DNA of 37,762 nucleotides from UBA937 sp031549725. Lineage in GTDB: Bacteria > Spirochaetota > Spirochaetia > Treponematales > Breznakiellaceae. Below the pieces are notes generated by a model. It was given only the letters and a program-made list of their open reading frames with translations, searched no databases and was not told where the DNA came from. The position numbers and the translations under genes are program-made. Below, piece by piece: positions 15,186 to 21,918 of the stretch (its first letter is position 1; each line of letters starts with the position of its first letter). Location: positions 1 to 37,762 of the forward strand of contig JAVBPH010000095.1 of the NCBI GenBank assembly GCA_031549725.1, written 5' to 3'.

Positions 15186-17657
15186 CTACGGCAGCGCTAT
15201 GGCCAAAACCTCTTCGAACCGGGATACCGGGTGAAACTGAATACCGTTTTTTATGTAATCGGGTATTTCATCCAAATCCCGCAGATTCTGTTTCGGGATG
15301 ATGATCTGCCTGCAGTTGTTTCTCCGGGCGGCGATGGTTTTTTCCTTCAGCCCGCCGATGGGAAGCACCTGTCCAGTTAAACTTAATTCCCCGGTCATGG
15401 CAAGACGGTTGACTATGGTTTTATTCCTGATCAGGGAAATCAGCGCCGTAGCCATGGTTATTCCCGCGGAAGGACCGTCCTTGGGGGTGGCGCCTTCGGG
15501 GATGTGCAGGTGGATATGGTTTTTTACGAACCAATCCTTATCCACCCCATATTTCTCTATGGCAAGTTTCCTGGCATAGGTCATGGCAATGGTGGCGGAT
15601 TCCTTCATGGTATCGCCCATCTTTCCGGTCAGGGTAAGTCCTTCCTGTCCCGGCAGGGATATGGCCTCAATCACCAGGGTGTCCCCGCCAAGGCTGGTCC
15701 AGGCCAGGCCAACACTCATACCAGGCCGGTCCGCCAGTTTCACTTCCTCCTCGGGGAACCTGGGCTGGCCCAGGTATTTTTCTACCAGGGGTTTGTCGAT
15801 GGAAAACTTTTCTTCCTGGACAGCTTTTTTCTCCTGGTCCTTTTTTTCAGATTTTGCATCCCCAGCCTTTGTCTTGGGTTTCAGCAGGCCCTTAATTTTT
15901 TTGCCCTTGCCCTCTTCTTTTGCTGTTACAGCAGTTTCCAGGGCTTCCAGGTTATCTATCACCTGTTTAGCCAGTTTCCGGTGGATCTTGTCCAGGTTTT
16001 TTTCAAAATTACGGACCCCCGCTTCCCGGGCATACCCGTTGGCAATATAGAGAAGCGATTCCTTGTTGTACTTGACCTGGTTTTTTTTCAGGCCGTTTTT
16101 CTCAAGGCTCTTGGGGATAAGATACCGTTTGGCAATCTCGAGTTTTTCCGTATCAATATACCCCGGGAGCTGGATTACCTCCATCCGGTCCAGAAGCGGC
16201 ATGGGGATAGTATCCAGGGTGTTGGCCGTAACAATAAAGAAAATATGGGATACATCAAAGGGGAGATCCAGATAATGGTCCCGGAAGGTATAGTTCTGTT
16301 CCGGGTCCAGCACTTCCAGGAGCGCGCTGGAAGGATCACCCTGGAAACTGGAACCCATCTTGTCGATCTCATCAATCATAAAAACCGGATCCTTGGTTTT
16401 TACAATCTTGAGCCCCTGGATAATTTTTCCCGGCATGGCGCCGATATAGGTCCGGCGGTGCCCCTTGATTTCCGCTTCATCCCGCATACCCCCCACGGAG
16501 AACCGGAAAAATTCCTTTCCCAGGGCCCTGGCAATGGACTTGCCCACCGAGGTTTTTCCAACCCCCGGGGGCCCCACCAGGCACACGATGGATCCCTTGG
16601 TGTCCTTTCGTAATTTACGGACCGCCAGGTATTCCACAATCCGGTTTTTTACATCCTCCAACCCATAGTGGTCCTCTTCCAGGATCTCCTTGGCTTTTCT
16701 TAAATCCAGGTTTTCCGCGGGGGGGTCGTTCCAGGGCAGGCTGGTGATCATGTCCAGGTAATTCCTGGTAACAATAAATTCGCTGGAATTGGGATCCATG
16801 AGGCTGAATTTTTCCAGTTCCTGTTCCACCGCTTCCTTTATCTCGCCTTCAAACTTGAACTCCTCCACCTTTTCCTTGAAACGCTGATATTCCGAGCTTT
16901 TGGCATCGGTGGTCATCCCCAGTTCGGTTTTAATTGCCTTGAGTTCTTCCTTAAGAAAATAATCCCGCTGGGATTTTTCAATTTTTTCGTTGATTTCCTT
17001 TTGAATCTTCTTTTGGATTCTCAGGAGCTCCTGTTCCTTTTTAATAAACACCAGGACCTGCTCCATCCGTTTCCGGACATTAAGGATTTCCAGAATTTTC
17101 TGCTGGTCCGTTTTATCGATATTGAGGATACTGGCAATAAAGTCGGCAATTTTTCCGGGTTGATCAATATTGATCATATTGAGCCGCATTTCCTCGGAGA
17201 AAAGAGGGTTGTTCTCGGAAATCTGCTTCATTTCACTGATCAAAGCCCTGGTCAGGGCCTTTACTTCGTTGGTATCGGCGCCTTCATCTTCCAGGTATTC
17301 CACCGCTGCCACAATGGGGTTTGAGGCGTTCAGGGTTTTCTTTATCTGGAAACGCTTGAGGGTGGAAATAAAAATATTAACCCCGCCGTCTGGCAGATTG
17401 ATCTTCTTTACGATCTTGGCAGCGGTTCCCACTTTATAAAGATCTTCGATAGCGGGTGTTTCGGTTTCGTTTTTAAGCATCACCAGCCCGATGAGACCGT
17501 CACCGGCCACCGCATCATCAATAACTTTTACATCATTGGGGTTGCCTATCATAATGGGCGTGAAAATTCCGGGAAAAATAGGCCTGCCCATGAGGGCTAC
17601 CAGGGATAATTTGTTGGGTAAAAGCTGGTCAATAGGTACAACACTCTGATCGGACAT
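15186..17657 (-). CDS. lon: ATP-dependent Lon protease
   Basis: An 823-residue cytoplasmic AAA+ serine protease that degrades misfolded and regulatory proteins. The N-terminal LON domain spans about 10-205 and is followed by a coiled coil (200-260). The ATPase has Walker A GPPGVGKT (362-369) and Walker B VFMIDEID (425-432). The protease domain carries the catalytic dyad S730 (PKDGPSAG) and K773 (GGLKEK), spaced 43 residues apart as in E. coli Lon. A lysine/glutamate-rich insertion of about 40 residues (about 577-617) separates ATPase and protease domains. The ATG at 17657 follows GGACGGAG and matches the family N-terminus; the frame stays open upstream to 17798 but without support. A small gene follows in the same operon. 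Confidence 0.97.
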   Translation of the reverse strand: MSDQSVVPIDQLLPNKLSLVALMGRPIFPGIFTPIMIGNPNDVKVIDDAVAGDGLIGLVMLKNETETPAIEDLYKVGTAAKIVKKINLPDGGVNIFISTLKRFQIKKTLNASNPIVAAVEYLEDEGADTNEVKALTRALISEMKQISENNPLFSEEMRLNMINIDQPGKIADFIASILNIDKTDQQKILEILNVRKRMEQVLVFIKKEQELLRIQKKIQKEINEKIEKSQRDYFLKEELKAIKTELGMTTDAKSSEYQRFKEKVEEFKFEGEIKEAVEQELEKFSLMDPNSSEFIVTRNYLDMITSLPWNDPPAENLDLRKAKEILEEDHYGLEDVKNRIVEYLAVRKLRKDTKGSIVCLVGPPGVGKTSVGKSIARALGKEFFRFSVGGMRDEAEIKGHRRTYIGAMPGKIIQGLKIVKTKDPVFMIDEIDKMGSSFQGDPSSALLEVLDPEQNYTFRDHYLDLPFDVSHIFFIVTANTLDTIPMPLLDRMEVIQLPGYIDTEKLEIAKRYLIPKSLEKNGLKKNQVKYNKESLLYIANGYAREAGVRNFEKNLDKIHRKLAKQVIDNLEALETAVTAKEEGKGKKIKGLLKPKTKAGDAKSEKKDQEKKAVQEEKFSIDKPLVEKYLGQPRFPEEEVKLADRPGMSVGLAWTSLGGDTLVIEAISLPGQEGLTLTGKMGDTMKESATIAMTYARKLAIEKYGVDKDWFVKNHIHLHIPEGATPKDGPSAGITMATALISLIRNKTIVNRLAMTGELSLTGQVLPIGGLKEKTIAARRNNCRQIIIPKQNLRDLDEIPDYIKNGIQFHPVSRFEEVLAIALP

Positions 17658-17758
17658 ATGCTCCGTCCTTTTTAAAAAAATTGAACCGTTTCCAGGTCTG
17701 GTTAATAACAGAAACGGCTTAGGAAAAACGGTATTAAAGCCAATTTTTCCTAAAATCT

Positions 17759-17796
17759 GAGGCAGCTGTTCAAAGCAGATTTTTCTGAACAGCCTC
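17759..17796 (-). other. Hairpin upstream of lon
   Basis: GAGGC...TGTTCA pairs with TGAACAGCCTC, with a three-base bulge. It lies about 100 bp before the lon start, in the lon leader or promoter region. I do not recognise a CIRCE or other heat-shock operator. Confidence 0.4.
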
Positions 17797-17901
17797 AATT
17801 ATTGTTAATTGAATGCATAAGGGAAAAACTTAGACTCCAGCACCTTATTTTACAATAGTCTATTCGTCTAATAATTATACTAATTTAAAATATCGTAAAT
17901 A

Positions 17902-17992
17902 TTCCGGCGAAAAGCAATAGTTACCTGTCAGGTTATATAAATCATTTAGACCTTCACTTTTGTGCCGGAAACAAAAAACTAATTAAAGGAGA
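17902..17992 (+). promoter_or_regulatory. Structured leader of the ECF S-component gene, riboswitch candidate
   Basis: A 69-nt hairpin. TTCCGGC (17902-17908) pairs with GCCGGAA (17964-17970). The stem continues through a G-T pair and AAAAG/CTTTT (17910-17914, 17957-17961) with one bulged base. The loop holds a small ACCT-GTC-AGGT hairpin (17923-17933). The stem is followed by an A-rich tail, AAAAAACTAATTAAAGGAG. TAGTT in the loop (17918-17922) could pair with AACTA in the tail as a pseudoknot. The tail resembles that of preQ1-I riboswitches, but the compact core of that class is not present. A second SD-like AAAGGAG here is not followed by a start codon. Confidence 0.5.
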
Positions 17993-18078
17993 TTTCCCCG
18001 GAAATAGTTGCACCGAAACAGGTATTAGGATATGATTCATAAATCGTTTCTATACAATAATACTGGAGGTTTTTTATT

Positions 18079-18696
18079 ATGGATAAAAAATCAATTTCAG
18101 TAAGAACCGTTGCAGCTATTGGTATTGGATCGGCACTCATGTTTGTTTTAACATATTTTGTAGTACTGCCTTCGGGGGTGCCAAATACCATGCTTAGTCT
18201 GGCACCTGCTATTTTAACCCTTTTTGCCGCGGTGTTTGGTCCTGTAGCGGGGATGCTTATCGGGCTGATTGGTTCTGTCCTGGTTGAACTCACATGGGCC
18301 AACTTCTGGGGAGGGAGTTGGATTAATCATATATACCAGGGAAGTACGGTCCTTTTCTGGGAAAAATTTGTGTGGAGTTGGATTATTGCAAACGCCGCCT
18401 ACGGTTTTTTTATCGGGCTTTTCAGAAAATTCTACAAAATAGAAGAAGGGGATTTCAAATTCAGGAATGCCCTGATTTTTAACATTATCCAGATCCTTTC
18501 CAATATTGTTGCCTGGGTTCTGATTGCACCTGTCCTGGATATTCTTATATACGGGGAACAGGCCAACATGGCATTCATCAATGGACTGACAGCGGCAGGG
18601 CTTAACTCGGAGGTAGTTCTGGTACTTGGAACCATCCTTGCCTTCGGGTATTCCAAAACAAGGACTAAAGCAGGCAATCTGCATGCCGACAATTGA
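18079..18696 (+). CDS. ECF-type transporter S component (substrate-binding membrane subunit)
   Basis: A 205-residue membrane protein with five to six hydrophobic segments. Its N-terminus fits the S components of energy-coupling factor importers: VRTVAAIGIGSALMFVLTYFVVLPSG, then LSLAPAILTLFAAVFGPVAGMLIGLIGSVLVEL. It lacks the ATPases (EcfA) and the T subunit (EcfT), so it must share a module encoded elsewhere. The substrate is probably a vitamin or a small metabolite; the aromatic loop NFWGGSWINHIYQGS may line the site. TGGAGG lies 9 nt before the ATG. The structured leader at 17902-17992 suggests control by the transported compound. The gene has no operon partner, as the next gene converges on it. 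Confidence 0.85.
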   Translation: MDKKSISVRTVAAIGIGSALMFVLTYFVVLPSGVPNTMLSLAPAILTLFAAVFGPVAGMLIGLIGSVLVELTWANFWGGSWINHIYQGSTVLFWEKFVWSWIIANAAYGFFIGLFRKFYKIEEGDFKFRNALIFNIIQILSNIVAWVLIAPVLDILIYGEQANMAFINGLTAAGLNSEVVLVLGTILAFGYSKTRTKAGNLHADN

Positions 18697-18738
18697 TCCT
18701 TAAATCAGTTTCCCGGGGAGCTTCATTTTTTCAGGAAA

Positions 18739-18761
18739 CAGGGACAGGTTTGTGGTCCCTG
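18739..18761. terminator. Weak hairpin between convergent ECF and pfk genes
   Basis: CAGGGAC (18739-18745) pairs with GTCCCTG (18755-18761) over a nine-base loop. No strong T run follows on either strand, so its role as terminator is uncertain. Confidence 0.35.
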
Positions 18762-18786
18762 CGGAATGTGACCTTCGCCAGCCCGG

Positions 18787-19884
18787 TTAAATCCCCATAC
18801 AGGTTCCCACCGCCAGGGCGGTATCAATCATGTAGTGGTTTTCCGGGACGGTTTTTGTTTTATACGCGGGGACGCTTAAATCCACCGAGTTGATCCCGCT
18901 GCCGTCCAGACAGACCATCCGGCCGTACTTTCCCTGGGCCAGGAGGTCCGCCGCGGCGGTTCCCAAAGCAGTAGCCAGGACCCGGTCGGATGCGCTGGGA
19001 ATACCCCCCCGCTGCATGTAGCCCAGGACGGTTGCCCTGGTTTCCATGCCGGTTTCATCTTCTATTTCGTTGGCAACCCGGTATGCAATGGACGGGACTG
19101 CGGTCTTTTCCCGGAACTTTTTCCGGTCCTTTTTTTCCATGGCTGCTTCCTCCACGGACAAGGCCCCTTCGGCAACCACCACAATGGAAAAACTTTTCCC
19201 GCTCTGGGAACGTTTAACAAGATGTCTCCCAATGGCTTTTATATCATAGGGGATTTCTGGAATGAGGATAACATCCCCGCCGCCGGCAACCCCCGCATGA
19301 AGGGCAAGCCAGCCCGCTTTGTGCCCCATGAGTTCTATCACCATCACCCGGTTATGACTTTGGGCTGTGGAATGGAGCCGGTCAATTGCTTCAGTCCCGA
19401 TGGCCAGGGCTGAATGGAACCCAAAGGTCCGGTCGGTCCCGGCGATATCGTTATCAATTGTTTTTGGGAGCCCCACCACATTAAGGCCTTCCTGGGACAG
19501 AAGATACCCGGTGGTGTTGGTTCCGTTTCCGCCTAAAACCACCAGGCAGTCCAGGTTAAGATTTTTATAATTTTCCTTGATTATAGCTACTTTATCATCT
19601 TCCATGGGGTTTTCAAATTCACCGTGCTTGGGCTTAAAGGGTTTTTCCCGGCTGGCCCCCAAAATGGTTCCTCCCCTGGTAAGGATCCCGGAAAAATCCT
19701 CCGGCCGGAGAATCCGGAAATCCCCGTTGATCAGCCCCGAATATCCATTGGCAATCCCCACGGCGGTCATATCATATCGGTCATGGGCTGCCCGGCATAC
19801 CCCGCGGATAGCCGCATTCAGGCCGGGACAATCCCCGCCGGCGGTTAATATCCCAAAGGTCTTGGTCTTACTTTCCTGCTTCAC
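18787..19884 (-). CDS. pfkA: 6-phosphofructokinase
   Basis: A 365-residue PFK of the group A type that phosphorylates fructose 6-phosphate in glycolysis. Motifs are GGDCPGLNAAIRG (16-28), GGNGTNTTG (118-126), PKTIDNDIAGTD (140-151, catalytic D144), and the late GYMQRGG loop. Two donor-site positions matter. The residue equal to E. coli G104 is G, which favours ATP. The one equal to G124 is K (K141), as in PPi enzymes. This G/K mix occurs in ATP-using relatives such as trypanosomal PFK, so ATP is the more likely donor. The Mg-binding aspartate of GGDG is N here, as in many clostridial and spirochete homologues as I recall them. The start is GTG with AGAGG 6 nt upstream. The gene is monocistronic. 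Confidence 0.93.
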   Translation of the reverse strand: MKQESKTKTFGILTAGGDCPGLNAAIRGVCRAAHDRYDMTAVGIANGYSGLINGDFRILRPEDFSGILTRGGTILGASREKPFKPKHGEFENPMEDDKVAIIKENYKNLNLDCLVVLGGNGTNTTGYLLSQEGLNVVGLPKTIDNDIAGTDRTFGFHSALAIGTEAIDRLHSTAQSHNRVMVIELMGHKAGWLALHAGVAGGGDVILIPEIPYDIKAIGRHLVKRSQSGKSFSIVVVAEGALSVEEAAMEKKDRKKFREKTAVPSIAYRVANEIEDETGMETRATVLGYMQRGGIPSASDRVLATALGTAAADLLAQGKYGRMVCLDGSGINSVDLSVPAYKTKTVPENHYMIDTALAVGTCMGI

Positions 19885-20036
19885 CTTATGCCTCTTTGTA
19901 CTTTATTAATCCTTCCTTAATTGTAAATGATAAGGGGCGTTTTGTCAGAGGATATCAGGGGGGAATTGTTTATTTTTTGGTTAAAAGAATATTTATACTT
20001 ATATGAACCGGGGTTATTCATTATCTAGATGTTTTG

Positions 20037-20072
20037 ATAAAAACCGCCAAGCAGTATTTTACTGCTTGGCGG
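20037..20072 (-). terminator. Intrinsic terminator of the lipoprotein gene to its right
   Basis: CCGCCAAGCAGT (20044-20055) and ACTGCTTGGCGG (20061-20072) form a perfect 12-bp stem. Read on the minus strand it is followed by a run of T (complement of 20038-20043). Confidence 0.93.
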
Positions 20073-20109
20073 ATAAGGCTATTTTAACTAATAAAAATGC
20101 TTGTGGATT

Positions 20110-20787
20110 CTACTTGATATCTATCAGCCACTTTAGATCACTAATACCAACAGAACCTACTGAATCTAATATTGAGTTCCAACCTTTTTGACCGTGAACA
20201 TTTACGTGTATAAAAACTTCTCTATCCAAATCATCATCAAATACAGTTTTGGACCCGCTTATTGTGACAGATTCATCATAATACCAAAAAAAGACTTCAG
20301 CCCAAGAAAACATCCCTTTATCAGCAGACTCTAAATAAAGCTTTCCAACCCAATCATCTGAATCATCAATCAATTGGATTTCTCCAACAAAGAATCCTTT
20401 TCGTTCATCTGGAGAAATATTAACAAAATCAGGATATTTTGAATATCCTGGTTCTTTAAACCCTCCGGAACCTAAAACTCCAGATTCAATAAGAACATCA
20501 ATATTCGGAAGATCCAAAGTCAATACACCGTCGGTAACAGTACCTGCTTCTATCATAGTACCATGAATACCAAATTTTATTGTCCCACTGCCATTATACA
20601 GCATACCACTGGTAATATCATAAATACTACCAACCTTTGTAAGACTATCCGGGAGTGTTACCTCCTTCTGGTTATATGTCAATGAGAGGTCATCTCCGCC
20701 TACACTACTATCGCACCCGGCAAACATCATCATCCCAATACCCAGCAACATAATCACTATTCCCGACATACTTTTTTTGTTTTTCAT
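20110..20787 (-). CDS. Lipoprotein, paralogue 1 of a tandem pair
   Basis: A 225-residue lipoprotein of unknown function. The signal sequence ends in the lipobox FAGC, followed by DSSVGGDD. The mature part is beta-rich: a conserved block near YNGSGTIKFGIHGTMIEAGTVTDGVLTLDLP, and a C-terminal block AEVFFWYYDESVTISGSKTVFDDDL...VFIHVNVHGQKGWNSILDSVGSVGISDLKWL. The neighbour on the same strand (21065-21709) has the same two blocks and an almost identical signal peptide. ATG 20787 is chosen because AAGGAG stands 8 nt upstream; GTG at 20796 lies inside that site. Several methionines in the signal region are unusual but harmless. A terminator follows. Surface or periplasmic location is expected. Confidence 0.9.
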   Translation of the reverse strand: MKNKKSMSGIVIMLLGIGMMMFAGCDSSVGGDDLSLTYNQKEVTLPDSLTKVGSIYDITSGMLYNGSGTIKFGIHGTMIEAGTVTDGVLTLDLPNIDVLIESGVLGSGGFKEPGYSKYPDFVNISPDERKGFFVGEIQLIDDSDDWVGKLYLESADKGMFSWAEVFFWYYDESVTISGSKTVFDDDLDREVFIHVNVHGQKGWNSILDSVGSVGISDLKWLIDIK

Positions 20788-20906
20788 AATGTCCACTCCT
20801 TTTGATTATGCTTTTACGCATATTTATGCAGAAATACTATTTCTATCAATAGATATATCATTAAAAAATAAAATATCAATAAAATATAATTTTTACTTTT
20901 TATTCG

Positions 20907-21062
20907 CCGGCGGGATTGATCCCCTCTGTACGCTTTCGCGTAAGAGCTTTAGGCGGTTTTTTGAAGCAATAAAGAAATTGTTTTGCGTGTATGAAACCCG
21001 CATATAATCCTTTCCTTACTGAACCAACATACCCCGCTGCTTGCGCAGGGTATGTTGGTTGA
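20907..21062 (-). repeat. Family C composite repeat, copy 3
   Basis: Read on the minus strand, this matches copy 1 (2079-2222) along nearly its whole length. It has the AACCAACATACCCTGCGCAAG hairpin start (arms at 21022-21034 and 21048-21060), GGTTCAGTAAGGAAAGGATT, ATGCGGGTTT, CAAAACAATTTCTTTATTG, and CGCCGGCGAATAA at the end. The internal 18-bp inverted repeat has decayed here. It stands between the two paralogous lipoprotein genes, directly after the stop of the upstream one. Confidence 0.8.
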
Positions 21063-21064
21063 TT

Positions 21065-21709
21065 CTATTTATTATATAGGACCCACTTTAATTCATTAAC
21101 ATCGAAAGAGCCTGTTGATAAAAGTATCCGGTTCCAGCCGCTTTCACCGGTAATATTAACATTGATAAGTACTTTCTGGCCTTCGACTTCAATACTTGAA
21201 GACCCACTCATTGTAACGTGGCCATTGTAATACCAATAATGAATTTCGGCATAAGAATACATGTCCTCCTCGGTCTCTAAAGAAAGTTCTCCAATATCCA
21301 CACCTATATAATTACACAACAATATTTTTTGAACACTGCATGCTCTTCTATTGATTGGAGAGACTGTAATACCACCGTAATTATCGGTTAAATAATTAAG
21401 GATACCTAAACCAGTATCAGGAAAGCTCAAGGATAATATGCCACTGGAAACTGTTCCTGCACCTATTCTGGTACCATTATCAAGAACGAATTTAATTGTT
21501 CCGGTGCCATTATACGGCTTGCCCGTTGAATAAACATAAATCGGACTATTGGTTTCAAGACTTTCCTGGAGGGTTACTGATTCCATATTAGCGATCAGGG
21601 TATCTCCTCCTCCGCCTCCGCCTGCAGGATTATCACACCCGGTAAACAACATAGCTCCAATAAAAAGCAAAACAATCACTATTCCCGACATACTTTTTTT
21701 GTTTTTCAT
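21065..21709 (-). CDS. Lipoprotein, paralogue 2 of a tandem pair
   Basis: A 214-residue lipoprotein. The signal (MKNKKSMSGIVIVLLFIGAMLFTGC) is nearly identical to that of the neighbour up to the hydrophobic core, with lipobox FTGC. A glycine linker (GGGGGGD) follows. Shared blocks with the neighbour are YNGTGTIKFVLDNGTRIGAGTVSSGILSLSFP and AEIHYWYYNGHVTMSGSSSIEVEGQKVLINVNITGESGWNRIL. The middle is divergent. The upstream 90 bp, with an AAAGGAG site and a TTTCTGCAGAAA palindrome (one arm changed in the neighbour), are also conserved between the two. They therefore arose by duplication that included the promoter. The function is unknown; no enzyme motif is visible. Confidence 0.9.
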   Translation of the reverse strand: MKNKKSMSGIVIVLLFIGAMLFTGCDNPAGGGGGGDTLIANMESVTLQESLETNSPIYVYSTGKPYNGTGTIKFVLDNGTRIGAGTVSSGILSLSFPDTGLGILNYLTDNYGGITVSPINRRACSVQKILLCNYIGVDIGELSLETEEDMYSYAEIHYWYYNGHVTMSGSSSIEVEGQKVLINVNITGESGWNRILLSTGSFDVNELKWVLYNK

Positions 21710-21918
21710 AATGTCCACTCCTTTTGATTACACTTTTATGTTTATTTCTGCAGAAATAATTGAATTATTAATAGATATATCACTAATAATTAAAATATCT
21801 ATAAAAATAAGAATTTTTTTATGTTGCATGGAAGAATTCATAGTTGGGAAGTGGATTTCAGAGAATAACAAAATTTGGATTGGGGTTTTCGAAGCATTGC
21901 TTCAATAAGGTACCTTAT

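Noticed and set aside
15504..16613. 369-codon plus-strand frame inside lon
   Set aside because: Antisense shadow of the conserved ATPase and protease domains.
17902..17992. Call as a preQ1-I riboswitch
   Set aside because: Only the A-rich tail fits. The stem is too long and the loop too large for class I, and I could not match classes II or III. It is kept as an unnamed structured leader.
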